Assembly (NCBI RefSeq): GCF_958439165.1
Contig: NZ_OY288122.1
Location: forward strand, 1-64,000
Reading direction: 5' to 3'
Source: an uncultured Hydrogenophaga sp.
Lineage (GTDB): Bacteria > Pseudomonadota > Gammaproteobacteria > Burkholderiales > Burkholderiaceae_C
DNA: 64,000 nt
Below, in pieces: positions 43,865 to 52,353 of the stretch. The notes under the pieces were generated by a model. That model ran no database searches. It was not told the origin of the DNA and saw only the letters and a program-made list of their open reading frames with translations. A program made the position numbers and the translations under genes. How positions within the stretch are numbered: the first letter of the stretch is position 1; every line of letters begins with the position of its first letter.

Positions 43865-43891
43865 AAAAAAGGCCCCGATGCGGGGCCTTTT
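43865..43891 (-). terminator. Rho-independent terminator after flhDC
   Basis: GGCCCC and GGGGCC (43871-43876 and 43882-43887) form the stem, extended by A-T pairs. On the minus strand it ends in a run of T (complement of 43865-43870), about 24 bases after the flhC stop. It separates flhDC from motAB. Confidence 0.82.
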
Positions 43892-43914
43892 CGGGCTTTG
43901 AAGGGGACCCAGGT

Positions 43915-44454
43915 TCAGTGCAGGCGCAGACCGCCCTGGCTGCTGCCCTTGCCGGCGCGGGCCGGGGGCTGGCACAGGCCGCAGACGAACTGGCGGGCGT
44001 TCTCGTAGGGCTCGGTCACGAAGTGGCCGCCGCAGCAGGAGCACTTGGTCAGCGTGAGCATGCCGTTGTCCACGAACTTCACCAGGCGCCAGGCGCGGGT
44101 GATGGACAGCAGCGGCTCGATGGCGCTGGCGGTCATCTGCTCGCTGTAGAGGCGGAAGGCCTTGATCACCGTGTCGATTTCCTCCAGTTCGCTGCTCTTG
44201 GAGAGGTACTCGTGGATGTTGAGGAACAGCGAGGCATGGATGTTGGGCTGCCAGGTGAGGAACCAGTCGGTGGAGAACGGCAGCTGACCCTTGGACGGGC
44301 TCTTGCCGGCCACTTCCTTGTACAGGCGCAGCAGGCGCTCGTAGGACAGGCTGGTCTCGTACTCCAGCACCTGCAGGCGGGCGCCCAGCTGGATCAGGGC
44401 CACGGCGCGCTCGATGTCACGCGACTCGTTGAGGATGCTTTTGGCGGTGGCCAT
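43915..44454 (-). CDS. flhC: Flagellar master regulator subunit FlhC
   Basis: FlhC (179 aa) forms the FlhD4C2 activator with FlhD and switches on early flagellar operons. The zinc site cysteines are present: CSCC and, 20 residues on, CGLC near the C terminus. Characteristic stretches are LGARLQVLEYETSLSYERLL and FSTDWFLTWQPNIHASLF. It starts 34 bases after flhD. FlhDC control is typical of beta- and gammaproteobacteria. Confidence 0.96.
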   Translation of the reverse strand: MATAKSILNESRDIERAVALIQLGARLQVLEYETSLSYERLLRLYKEVAGKSPSKGQLPFSTDWFLTWQPNIHASLFLNIHEYLSKSSELEEIDTVIKAFRLYSEQMTASAIEPLLSITRAWRLVKFVDNGMLTLTKCSCCGGHFVTEPYENARQFVCGLCQPPARAGKGSSQGGLRLH

Positions 44455-44488
44455 GGTGTTCTCCTGTCGGCGGTTGCAGCGGGGCGGC

Positions 44489-44833
44489 TCAGTGGGCAGA
44501 GGCGGTGGACATGCTCTCGGCGAACTTGCCGGCCATCAGGATGGAGGCATGCAGCTGGGTGGTGGTGCTGTTGTCCACCTTCTTCACGTTGTGGCTGGTC
44601 AGCAGGTTCCAGACCATGTCGTCGTCCACGCGGAAGCGGCACAGCAGCATGTTGGTCGACGCGATCTTGAGCAGCTGGGCCGGGGTCAGCATCGACAGCA
44701 GGTCGGCGGCTTCTTCGGTCAGGCCCAGGCGGTAGAGGGCTTCTGCACGGTCCTTGCGGATCAGGTTCTGGGCCAGCATCAGGTAGGTGAGGTTGGCTTC
44801 GCGGATCTCTGCCAGAAGTTGTTCGCTGTCCAT
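44489..44833 (-). CDS. flhD: Flagellar master regulator subunit FlhD
   Basis: FlhD (114 aa) partners FlhC. The helix-rich sequence has the family segments EIREANLTYLMLAQNLIRKD and LLKIASTNMLLCRFR. AAGGAG lies upstream of the ATG. It is divergent from fliC1 across a 415-base control region. Confidence 0.95.
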   Translation of the reverse strand: MDSEQLLAEIREANLTYLMLAQNLIRKDRAEALYRLGLTEEAADLLSMLTPAQLLKIASTNMLLCRFRVDDDMVWNLLTSHNVKKVDNSTTTQLHASILMAGKFAESMSTASAH

Positions 44834-45248
44834 GTCGTGCTCCTTGAAATTCGGTGGTGGGGTCTGCGGCGTCTTGCAACAAGTGCTGACCCGATGTGAG
44901 TAATTGTGTCGAGCGGTAAAGAAACTTGAATCGGCAAACGGCTGTTCGACGCGTCGGCAAAGCCCTCACAGCGTGTCATCCGGCTTCCTACATCTTTGGT
45001 TCTCAAACCGGTCCTGCCTCTGCGGGACACCGCCAGCCCAAAGCGGCGAATTGGCAGGCTGCGCTGGCGCTTATCCGGCCGTCACCGATGCGTGAAATCT
45101 CAAGAATTCAGTCCCATCACCGAAATTGACTCAACGAACTTCGCCGAAAGGGGTTCGTCGTCCGGCCCTCAGGGCGGCGAGCAGTGGCGGTGAGGCCCGA
45201 GGTGCAGGGAACCGGGTCACCTTCTCACAACCCTTTCAGGAGTTAGTC
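44834..45248. other. Divergent control region between flhD and fliC1
   Basis: A 415-base space with lower GC than the surroundings, holding the flhDC promoter(s) on the minus strand and the fliC1 promoter on the plus strand. A sigma-28-like site for fliC1 is at 45100-45126. For flhDC I see no convincing -35/-10 pair; the area around 44895-44940 is the most AT-rich. The long fliC1 leader (about 110 bases after the candidate start) may carry translation control. No gene is supported here. Confidence 0.55.
45100..45126 (+). promoter_or_regulatory. Candidate sigma-28 promoter of fliC1
   Basis: TCAA, exactly 15 bases, then ACCGAAAT: 3/4 and 5/8 matches to TAAA-N15-GCCGATAA. It lies about 120 bases before fliC1. 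Weaker than the fliC2 and fliS sites. Confidence 0.4.
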
Positions 45249-46433
45249 ATGACCACGATCAACACCAACATCATGTCGATGAACGCTCAGCGCAATCTGA
45301 GCTCGTCGCAGGGCGCACTGGCCACGTCCATGCAGCGCCTGTCTTCCGGCCTGCGCGTCAATTCCGCCAAGGACGACGCTGCCGGCCTGGCCATCTCGGA
45401 GCGCATGAACACGCAGGTACGCGGCCTCAACGTCGCTGCCCGCAACGCCAACGACGGCATCTCCCTTTCGCAGGTGGCCGAAGGTGCGCTGGGCAAAGTC
45501 GGCGACATGCTGCAGCGCATGCGTGAACTCGCCGTGCAGTCGGCCAACGCGTCCAACAATGCCGACGACCGCAAGGCCCTGAACGCCGAAGTCTCCCAGC
45601 TGCGCCAGGAGATCGACCGCGTGGCCAAGACCACCAGCTTCAACGGCACCAAGCTCATCGACGGCAGCTTCGCCAACGCCACCTTCCAGGTCGGCGCCAA
45701 CGCCGGCGAAGGCATCTCGATCGATTCCATCGTCAGCGCGAAGACCACTTCGCTCGGTTCGACCGAAGTCTTCATGACCGCCGAGATCACCGTCTCCGGC
45801 CCCGCCTCCGGCGTGCTGGCAAAGATCGATGCTGGCGACCTCTCGGTCAATGGCGTCGATCTGGGCGCCATCGCCGAAGCGTCCACCGGTGCCGAGCGCG
45901 CCAGTCAGATCGTCGCTGCCATCAACGCCAGGTCCTCTGACTCCGGGGTTTTTGCACGCGAGGTCTACACCTCCGGCGCGGTCACCGGTTACCAGCTGTT
46001 CTCCGACGAAGAACTTGCTCTGGGCTCGGGTGCCCTCGGAGGTCTGAGCGGTGCCAGCGGGATCGGCACCGTGACCGGGGCTTCCGCCGCCAGCGTCTAC
46101 ACCCTGGGCGACAACGGCACCACCGACGGCGTGAACATCAACAGCTTCGGCGACAGCCAGCTGGCCATGAAGGTGATCGACAACGCCATCAACGCCATCA
46201 ACAGCTCGCGTGCCGACCTCGGCGCCCTGCAGAGCCGTTTCGAGAACGCGGTGGCCAACATCAGCATCGCCGGCGAGAACATCTCGGCGGCACGCGGCCG
46301 CATCGTCGATGCCGACTTCGCCAAGGAAACCGCATCGCTGTCGCGCGCCCAGATCCTGCAGCAGGCCGGCACCGCCATGGTGGCCCAGGCCAACCAGGTG
46401 CCGCAGGGCGTGCTGTCGCTGCTGCGTTCGTAA
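45249..46433 (+). CDS. fliC: Flagellin FliC, copy 1
   Basis: This 394 aa flagellin has complete D0/D1 ends (INTNIMSMNAQRNLSSSQGA; MQRLSSGLRVNSAKDDAAGL; C-terminal GRIVDADFAKETASLSRAQI and GVLSLLRS). The middle carries a flagellin IN/hypervariable part (about residues 175-280, with LSVNGVDLGAIAEASTGAER). It is secreted through the hook and polymerises in the filament. AGGAG lies nine bases before the ATG. It is a paralogue of the gene at 48007; the central DNA is nearly identical between them. fliD follows 21 bases later. Confidence 0.96.
   Translation: MTTINTNIMSMNAQRNLSSSQGALATSMQRLSSGLRVNSAKDDAAGLAISERMNTQVRGLNVAARNANDGISLSQVAEGALGKVGDMLQRMRELAVQSANASNNADDRKALNAEVSQLRQEIDRVAKTTSFNGTKLIDGSFANATFQVGANAGEGISIDSIVSAKTTSLGSTEVFMTAEITVSGPASGVLAKIDAGDLSVNGVDLGAIAEASTGAERASQIVAAINARSSDSGVFAREVYTSGAVTGYQLFSDEELALGSGALGGLSGASGIGTVTGASAASVYTLGDNGTTDGVNINSFGDSQLAMKVIDNAINAINSSRADLGALQSRFENAVANISIAGENISAARGRIVDADFAKETASLSRAQILQQAGTAMVAQANQVPQGVLSLLRS
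45783..45903 (+). repeat. 121-base exact direct repeat, copy 1 (fliC1 central domain)
   Basis: Identical base for base to 48541-48661 in fliC2. A second identical block of 84 bases (45932-46015) follows after a short stretch with four differences. The identity includes synonymous sites, unlike the flanking N-terminal coding DNA, which points to recent gene conversion or selection. Confidence 0.9.
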
Positions 46434-46454
46434 AACCACTGAAGGAGCTACCGC

Positions 46455-47867
46455 ATGGCCATCTCTTCCCCTGGACTCGCCAGCGGTATCGACATCAAGG
46501 GCATCGTCTCGCAGCTGGTCGCTCTGGAGCGTGCTCCGCTGTCCCAGCTGCAGACGCAGGCCAACGGCTTTCAGGCCCGGCTCTCGGTGTTCGGCACCAT
46601 CACCTCGATGGTCAGCGCACTCGGGGATGCCTCGGCTCGTCTCGCCGGCGCCAACACGTTCACGCAGGTCAAGGGCAGCTCGTCGCAACCGGAATCGGTC
46701 ACGGTGAGCGTGGCCGACAGCACCGCCCCCACCTCCCTCGCACTCGACGTGGTGTCGCTGGCCCAGGCCCAGTCCACCGCGAGTGCGGCCGTGCCGGTGG
46801 ACTCCGGCATGGGCGCGGGCACGCTGACCATCACCCTGGGTGACTGGAGCAGCGGCAGCTTTGCACCCGGCACCGGCACGCCCATGACCATCAATGTGGT
46901 CGAAGGCAAGGACAAGCTCACCGACATTGCGGCCCAGATCAACGCGGCCAAGGGCGGCGTGACCGCCACGGTGCTGCGCGACGCTTCCGGCGAGCGACTC
47001 CTGATGCGCTCGAAAGACACCGGCGAGGCACTCGGCTTCCAGGTGGCCGCTGCCGACGGCGATGCCAACGACGGCAAGGACCTCGGCCGGCTCGCCTTCA
47101 CCAGCCTCACCGGCTCGCCCATGAGCCTGACCCAGGCCGGCATGAACGCTGTGGCCAAGGTGAACGGCGTGACCATCGAATCGGCCAGCAACACCGTCAA
47201 GGAAGCGCTGCCGGGCATCACGCTGAACCTGCTCAAGCCCACCACCAGTGCGGCCACGATCTCGGTGAGCAACGACAAGGACAGCATGCGCAAGGCGGTG
47301 CAGGGCTTCGTCGATGCCTACAACTCGCTGGCCGACATGCTGGCGACTTCGACCAAGTACGACGCCGACACCAAGACACGCGGTTCGCTGCAGGGCGATG
47401 CCACCGCAGTGGGCCTGCAGCGGGCCCTGCGCAGCATGATCCGCTCCGAGACGCCGGGTGGCGCGTTCACCAGGCTGTCGGATGTCGGCATCGAGATCAA
47501 GGCCGACGGCAAGATGAGCATCAACAGCACCAAGCTCGATGCCGCACTCGACCAGCCGGCCGAGATGACCCGGCTGTTCGGTGCCGAGAACGACAACCCC
47601 ACGCTCAAGGGCTTCGGCTTCAAGCTCGATGCCTTTGCCGATGGCATGGTGGCCTCCGACGGCACCCTGTCGGCCCGGACCTCCTCGCTGCGCAGCGCGA
47701 TCCAGCGCAACTCGCGGGAGATGGACAAGGTGACCGAGCGGGCCACGCGCGCCGAAGCGCGCTACCTGGCTCAGTACAACGCCATGGACGCCTCGGTGGC
47801 ACGCCTGAACTCGCTCAACGCCTACGTTGCGCAGCAGATCACGCTCTGGAACAAGAGCTCGGGTTGA
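46455..47867 (+). CDS. fliD: Flagellar filament cap protein FliD
   Basis: FliD (HAP2, 470 aa) caps the filament and helps flagellin fold. The N terminus SSPGLASGIDIKGIVSQLV and C terminus (NAYVAQQITLWNKSSG) match the family, with the flagellin IN-like section in the middle and helices typical of FliD_C (SMRKAVQGFVDAYNSLADML). AAGGAG precedes the ATG. It is unusual in lying between two flagellin genes. Confidence 0.96.
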   Translation: MAISSPGLASGIDIKGIVSQLVALERAPLSQLQTQANGFQARLSVFGTITSMVSALGDASARLAGANTFTQVKGSSSQPESVTVSVADSTAPTSLALDVVSLAQAQSTASAAVPVDSGMGAGTLTITLGDWSSGSFAPGTGTPMTINVVEGKDKLTDIAAQINAAKGGVTATVLRDASGERLLMRSKDTGEALGFQVAAADGDANDGKDLGRLAFTSLTGSPMSLTQAGMNAVAKVNGVTIESASNTVKEALPGITLNLLKPTTSAATISVSNDKDSMRKAVQGFVDAYNSLADMLATSTKYDADTKTRGSLQGDATAVGLQRALRSMIRSETPGGAFTRLSDVGIEIKADGKMSINSTKLDAALDQPAEMTRLFGAENDNPTLKGFGFKLDAFADGMVASDGTLSARTSSLRSAIQRNSREMDKVTERATRAEARYLAQYNAMDASVARLNSLNAYVAQQITLWNKSSG

Positions 47868-47889
47868 CAAGAACAATTTTTCTTGTCAA
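47864..47889 (+). terminator. Perfect 10-bp hairpin overlapping the fliD stop
   Basis: TTGACAAGAA (47864-47873) pairs with TTCTTGTCAA (47880-47889) around CAATTT. The first arm contains the fliD TGA. There is no T run after it, so it may be a weak terminator, an mRNA-stability element or an attenuator between fliD and fliC2. Confidence 0.5.
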
Positions 47890-47896
47890 GTCCCTC

Positions 47897-47924
47897 TAAA
47901 GATCGCGAAACGCCGGACCGATAT
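47897..47924 (+). promoter_or_regulatory. Sigma-28 promoter of fliC2
   Basis: TAAA (4/4), 16 bases, then ACCGATAT (6/8 match to GCCGATAA), about 83 bases before fliC2 and just after the fliD hairpin. It implies that fliC2 is transcribed on its own by FliA. Confidence 0.6.
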
Positions 47925-48006
47925 AGCAAACAACGGACTCCATCTCGGGTTCGTGGTCCGGCACCCAGAGCCGGTTGTCCTCACCAGTCCTTTCCAGGAG
48001 TCAGAC

Positions 48007-49179
48007 ATGACCACCATCAACACCAACGTGATGTCGATGACCGCTCAGCGCAACCTGAGCGCATCGCAAGGCGCTCTCGCCACCTCCATGCAGCGCCTGT
48101 CCTCCGGCCTGCGCGTCAATTCCGCCAAGGATGACGCTGCCGGCCTGGCCATCTCGGAGCGCATGAACTCGCAAGTCCGTGGCCTGAACGTGGCCGCCCG
48201 CAACGCCAACGACGGCATCTCCCTGGCCCAGACCGCTGAAGGCGCACTGGGCAAGGTCGGCGACATGCTGCAGCGCATGCGTGAACTCGCCGTGCAGTCG
48301 GCCAACGCGTCCAACAATGCCGACGACCGCAAGGCCCTGCAGTCCGAAGTGACGCAGCTCAGCGCCGAAATCGACCGCGTGGCCAAGACCACCAGCTTCA
48401 ACGGCACCAAGCTGCTCGACGGCAGCTTCGCCAACGCCACCTTCCAGGTCGGCGCCAACGCCGGTGAAGGCATCGCCATCGACTCGATCGTGAGCGCCAA
48501 GACCACTTCGCTGGGCTCGACCGAAGTCTTCATGACCGATGAGATCACCGTCTCCGGCCCCGCCTCCGGCGTGCTGGCAAAGATCGATGCTGGCGACCTC
48601 TCGGTCAATGGCGTCGATCTGGGCGCCATCGCCGAAGCGTCCACCGGTGCCGAGCGCGCCACCCAGATCGTGGCTGCCATCAACGCCAAGTCCTCTGACT
48701 CCGGGGTTTTTGCACGCGAGGTCTACACCTCCGGCGCGGTCACCGGTTACCAGCTGTTCTCCGACGAAGAACTCGCTCTGGGATCGGGTGCCCTCGGAGG
48801 CCTGAGCGGTGCCAGCGGGATCGGCACCGTCACCGCGGCCGCCACCGCCAGCGTCTTCACGCTGGGTGGTACCGACGGCATCAACATCAACAGCTTCGGC
48901 GACAGCCAGCTGGCCATGAAGGTGATCGACAGCGCCATCAACGCCATCAACAGCTCGCGTGCCGACCTCGGCGCCCTGCAGAGCCGTTTCGAGAACGCAG
49001 TGGCCAACATCAACATCTCCAGCGAGAACATCTCGGCATCGCGGGGTCGCATCGTCGACGCCGATTTCGCCAAGGAAACGGCCAACCTGTCTCGCTCGCA
49101 GATCCTGCAGCAGGCCGGCACCGCCATGGTGGCCCAGGCCAACCAGGCTTCGCAGGGCGTGCTGTCCCTGCTGCGCTGA
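48007..49179 (+). CDS. fliC: Flagellin FliC, copy 2
   Basis: This 390 aa flagellin is very similar to copy 1 along the whole chain, with intact ends (INTNVMSMTAQRNLSASQGA; GVLSLLR) and the same IN-like centre. Differences are mainly at the N-terminal codons, a 4-residue shortening before GININSFGDSQ, and the last few residues (no final Ser). CCAGGAG lies seven to eight bases before the ATG. It has its own sigma-28 site and a strong terminator, so it is probably a single-gene unit. Which copy is the main filament subunit cannot be told. Confidence 0.96.
   Translation: MTTINTNVMSMTAQRNLSASQGALATSMQRLSSGLRVNSAKDDAAGLAISERMNSQVRGLNVAARNANDGISLAQTAEGALGKVGDMLQRMRELAVQSANASNNADDRKALQSEVTQLSAEIDRVAKTTSFNGTKLLDGSFANATFQVGANAGEGIAIDSIVSAKTTSLGSTEVFMTDEITVSGPASGVLAKIDAGDLSVNGVDLGAIAEASTGAERATQIVAAINAKSSDSGVFAREVYTSGAVTGYQLFSDEELALGSGALGGLSGASGIGTVTAAATASVFTLGGTDGININSFGDSQLAMKVIDSAINAINSSRADLGALQSRFENAVANINISSENISASRGRIVDADFAKETANLSRSQILQQAGTAMVAQANQASQGVLSLLR
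48541..48661 (+). repeat. 121-base exact direct repeat, copy 2 (fliC2 central domain)
   Basis: Partner of 45783-45903. The two lie 2.76 kb apart in direct orientation flanking fliD, so recombination between them could delete fliD and fuse the flagellins. Confidence 0.9.
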
Positions 49180-49196
49180 TCTCCGTGTGGGCTCCT

Positions 49197-49217
49197 CCGG
49201 ACGCGTGGCGCGTCCGG
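49197..49217 (+). repeat. 9-bp hairpin after fliC2, ahead of the terminator
   Basis: CCGGACGCG (49197-49205) and CGCGTCCGG (49209-49217) around TGG. It stands just before the main terminator and may protect the 3' end of the flagellin mRNA or serve as a second stop for polymerase. Confidence 0.55.
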
Positions 49218-49223
49218 ACCATG

Positions 49224-49256
49224 GCGGCAGTGCCTTCGGGTACTGCCGCTTTTTTT
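49224..49256 (+). terminator. Rho-independent terminator after fliC2
   Basis: GCGGCAGT (49224-49231) pairs with ACTGCCGC (49242-49249), with inner pairs around a TTCG-like loop, followed by seven T (49250-49256), 45 bases after the fliC2 stop. Confidence 0.9.
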
Positions 49257-49360
49257 CGTCCGGACACCGCCCGAATACAGCCCCGGGATGGCCTGAAAGA
49301 CGCACTGAACAGTGTTCGAAAAGGGGTGTGAAACCGGCTGTTTCCGGGGTGTGAAGGCCC

Positions 49361-49387
49361 TACAGTCCGCCGCCCGATGGCCGATAC
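49361..49387 (+). promoter_or_regulatory. Sigma-28 promoter of fliST
   Basis: TACA, 15 bases, then GCCGATAC: 3/4 and 7/8 matches to TAAA-N15-GCCGATAA, 30 bases before the fliS start. The best FliA-type site in the window. Confidence 0.65.
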
Positions 49388-49417
49388 ATGAATCATCAAG
49401 CACAAGGAACCGACGCC

Positions 49418-49828
49418 ATGTACACCTCTGTCAGCACCCGATCCGCCTCCGCCTACAAGCGCGTTGCCGTCGACACCGGCGTGCAGTCGGCCGACCCGCA
49501 CCAGCTGGTGGGCATGCTGTACGACGGCCTGCTGCAAAACCTGCATCAGGCGCGTGGCGCCATGGCCCGCCAGGATGTGGCCGCCAAGGGCACTGCCCTG
49601 ATCAAGGCCATCCGCATCCTCGACGAAGGCCTGAAGGCCGGCCTGAACCCGGTCGAGGGCGGCGAGCTGGCGCAGAACCTGCGCGCCCTCTACGACTACA
49701 GCATGCAGCGCCTGACCCAGGCCAACCTGCGCAACGACGAAGCCGCCGTGGCCGAGATCGTGGCACTCATCGAGCCCCTGGCCCAGTCGTGGAAAGACAT
49801 CCGCGGCCAGGTGGTCAAGGGAGCGTGA
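49418..49828 (+). CDS. fliS: Flagellin export chaperone FliS
   Basis: FliS (136 aa) binds newly made flagellin and stops early polymerisation. The four-helix protein shows the family start (SAYKRVAVDTGVQSADPHQL, then LVGMLYDGLL) and YDYSMQRLTQANLRND. The ATG at 49418 has AAGGA nine bases upstream; an ATG ten codons earlier would start inside the promoter. fliT begins two bases after the stop. Confidence 0.95.
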   Translation: MYTSVSTRSASAYKRVAVDTGVQSADPHQLVGMLYDGLLQNLHQARGAMARQDVAAKGTALIKAIRILDEGLKAGLNPVEGGELAQNLRALYDYSMQRLTQANLRNDEAAVAEIVALIEPLAQSWKDIRGQVVKGA

Positions 49829-49830
49829 GC

Positions 49831-50133
49831 ATGGAACACGGACTGCTGGACTACTACAAGGCCATCGAGCGCACCAGCCGCGAAATGCTGGAGGCAGCCC
49901 AGCAGGAAAACTGGGATCAGGTGGTGCGCCTGGAAGGCGCCTGTGCGGTGCTGATCGAGCAGCTGCGCTACCGTTCGCGCAGCCTGCAGCTGGCGCCCCA
50001 GGAGCGCAAGGAAAAGGCGCTGATCATGCAGCGCATCCTGCGCACCGATGCCGAGATCCGGCACCTGGCCGAGCCCTGGCTGCAGGACCTGGCGCAGCTC
50101 TTCCCCAAGAGCAGCCCCGCCCCCATGCACTGA
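49831..50133 (+). CDS. fliT: FliT-family flagellar chaperone
   Basis: This 100 aa helical protein lies directly after fliS and has the FliT layout (YYKAIERTSREMLEAAQQEN WDQVVRLEGAC). FliT escorts FliD and in enterobacteria inhibits FlhDC. The family is poorly conserved, so position carries much weight. GGGAGCGTGAGC precedes the ATG. It converges on fliE. Confidence 0.8.
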   Translation: MEHGLLDYYKAIERTSREMLEAAQQENWDQVVRLEGACAVLIEQLRYRSRSLQLAPQERKEKALIMQRILRTDAEIRHLAEPWLQDLAQLFPKSSPAPMH

Positions 50134-50153
50134 GGGAGCAGGACGTGGGCCGC

Positions 50154-50471
50154 TCAGACGCTCATGTTCATGATGTCGGTGTAGGCCTGCACCATGCGGT
50201 TGCGCACATGCAGCGTGGCCTGGAAACCGATCTGGGCCTTCTGCATGGCCAGCATGGTTTCTTCCAGACTGACCTTGGGGTCTCCCATCTGGACCCGGGT
50301 CTGCAGGCTGGAGGCCTGGTTCTGGGCCTGGCTGACATCGCGCAGCGCGCTCTTGAAGCTCTCGGCCACGCCGGCGCCGGCGGCTTCGCCGGTACCGGCA
50401 GGCCGTGCCGCCAGAGGCGAACGCAGACCGCCAAGGGTCGGGCTGGAAAGGGGGGAGAGTCGGACGTCCAT
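50154..50471 (-). CDS. fliE: Flagellar basal-body protein FliE
   Basis: FliE (105 aa) joins the MS ring to the rod. The C-terminal conserved part is clear (VSLEETMLAMQKAQIGFQAT and VRNRMVQAYTDIMNMSV). The ATG at 50471 has AAGGAG eight bases upstream, while longer in-frame starts do not. It is divergent from fliF across 172 bases that must hold both promoters. Confidence 0.94.
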   Translation of the reverse strand: MDVRLSPLSSPTLGGLRSPLAARPAGTGEAAGAGVAESFKSALRDVSQAQNQASSLQTRVQMGDPKVSLEETMLAMQKAQIGFQATLHVRNRMVQAYTDIMNMSV

Positions 50472-50643
50472 GGGTTGCTCCTTCCGCATCAGGGAATGTC
50501 CCGACTCTAGGGAAACGGTCCGTGCTGCGTGGCCGGAATAAGGGGCCAAAGCCGGGCCTTTTCATGGGTATGGCGCGGGGGGTGGAACTCCATACTCGGT
50601 CGCAACGGGGAATGTCTCCCCGACCGTTTTCACCCACGCTTCC

Positions 50644-52335
50644 ATGAGCACCACCGTTGCCGAATTGGACATCCAGCCCGCGAGCCGCAGCCCGCTCGGC
50701 GAAGGCCTGTCCCGCATGGACAGCAGCCAGAAGATCAAGCTCGGCCTGGGCGCCGTGGCCCTGCTGGCGCTGGCGCTGGCCGCCTTCTTCATGGGTCGCC
50801 AGCCGGACTGGAAAGTGCTCTACAGCAACCTGGGCGACAAGGACGGCGGCGCGATCGTCGCGCAGCTCTCGCAGATGAACGTGCCTTACCGCCATGCCGA
50901 GGGCGGTGGCGCCATCATGGTGCCGGCCGACAAGGTGCACGACACCCGGCTGCGCCTGGCCTCGCAGGGTCTGCCCAAGGGGTCGGTCAACGGCTTCGAG
51001 CTGATGGAGAGCAACCGCTTCGGCATGACCCAGTTCCAGGAGCGCCTGACCTTCCAGCGCGGGCTGGAGGGCGAGCTCACCCGCTCCATCCAGTCGCTCT
51101 CCTCGGTGCAGAACGCACGGGTCCACCTGGCCCTGCCGAACCAGAACGGCTTCTTCCGCGAGCAGCAGAAGGCCAGCGCCTCGGTGCTGCTGACCCTGCA
51201 CCCCGGCCGCACACTGGACCGCGCCCAGGTGGCCGGCATCGTGCACCTGGTGGCCAGCAGCGTGCCCGAGATGAATCCCAAGGCGGTCAGCATCGTCGAC
51301 GACGCCGGCAACCTGCTCTCGGCCCCGCCGGACGCCGCCGGCCAGGCCCAGGGTGCCGACGTGCAGAAGCTGCAGTACGTGACCCAGATCGAACAGCTGC
51401 ACACCCGCCGCATCCTGGACATGCTCGAACCCCTGGTGGGCGTGGGCAACGTGAAGGCGCAGGTGACGGCCGACGTGGACTTCTCGCTGGTCGAGTCGAC
51501 CTCCGAGCAGCATGCGCCCAACCAGGGCAACGCCCCCAGCGCCGTGCGCAGCCAGCAGACGGTGGAAGACGGCACCGGCGGCTCGGCCCAGCCTTCGGGC
51601 GTGCCGGGCGCCGTGAGCAACCAGCCGCCCGCCCCCAGCGCCGCCCCCATCAATGGTTCGGCCGCACCGGTGGGCGTGAACCCCCAGGGCGCCGCCACGG
51701 CCGACAAGGGCTCGATGCGCCGCGAATCGACGGTGAACTACGAGGTGGACAAGACGGTGAAGGTGGTGCGCGAGGCCACCGGCACGGTGCGCCGCCTGAG
51801 CGCTGCGGTGGTGGTGAACCACCGCACCTCGGTCAACCCGCAGGGCAAGAGCCTGACCGCGCCGATTCCCCCTGAGCAGCTGGAACAGATGACCGCCCTG
51901 GTGCGTGAAACCATCGGCTTCAGCAAGGAGCGGGGCGACTCGGTCAACCTGGTCAACGCGGTGTTCAACGAGACCAAGGTGCCGGAAGCCGAAGAGATCC
52001 CGCTGTGGAAGCAGCCGGAAATGATCGACCTGGCCCGCAGCATGGCCTGGCCGGCCGGCATGGTGGCGGTGGGTCTGCTGGTGCTGCTGGGCCTGGTGCG
52101 CCCGGTGCTCAAGCAGATGAAGAACCCGCCGCCGCGCCTGACCCCGGTCGAGGTGCAGCCCCTGAATGCCGTGCTGAACGACGCGACCGAACGGCCTGGC
52201 CTGCCCATGCCGGCCACTGCGGAGATCACGCCCGAACAGCAGCGCCTGGCCGATGCCAAGCGGCTGGCGCTGGAGAACCCGGCAGCGGTGGCCAACATCG
52301 TCAAGGGCTGGGTCAACGGCGAAGCGCCGGCCTGA
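50644..52335 (+). CDS. fliF: Flagellar MS-ring protein FliF
   Basis: FliF (563 aa) forms the membrane and supramembrane ring, the base of the motor. Membrane helices lie near residues 31-51 and 463-485. Ring-building motifs include FMGRQPDWKVLYSNL and ESNRFGMTQFQERLTFQRG. A Pro/Gly/Ala-rich insert lies near 300-360. The C-terminal cytoplasmic tail (ANIVKGWVNG) binds FliG. First gene of fliFGHIJK. Confidence 0.97.
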   Translation: MSTTVAELDIQPASRSPLGEGLSRMDSSQKIKLGLGAVALLALALAAFFMGRQPDWKVLYSNLGDKDGGAIVAQLSQMNVPYRHAEGGGAIMVPADKVHDTRLRLASQGLPKGSVNGFELMESNRFGMTQFQERLTFQRGLEGELTRSIQSLSSVQNARVHLALPNQNGFFREQQKASASVLLTLHPGRTLDRAQVAGIVHLVASSVPEMNPKAVSIVDDAGNLLSAPPDAAGQAQGADVQKLQYVTQIEQLHTRRILDMLEPLVGVGNVKAQVTADVDFSLVESTSEQHAPNQGNAPSAVRSQQTVEDGTGGSAQPSGVPGAVSNQPPAPSAAPINGSAAPVGVNPQGAATADKGSMRRESTVNYEVDKTVKVVREATGTVRRLSAAVVVNHRTSVNPQGKSLTAPIPPEQLEQMTALVRETIGFSKERGDSVNLVNAVFNETKVPEAEEIPLWKQPEMIDLARSMAWPAGMVAVGLLVLLGLVRPVLKQMKNPPPRLTPVEVQPLNAVLNDATERPGLPMPATAEITPEQQRLADAKRLALENPAAVANIVKGWVNGEAPA

Positions 52336-52353
52336 CGCGCAGAGGACCACCAC

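Noticed and set aside
44895..44920. CRP-like site (TGTGA-N6-GTGTC) in the flhD-fliC1 region
   Set aside because: The second half-site does not match TCACA, so the similarity is no better than chance.
45243..47876. Long minus-strand frame opposite fliC1 and fliD
   Set aside because: A similar frame appears opposite fliC2, as expected from the shared codons; not an independent gene.
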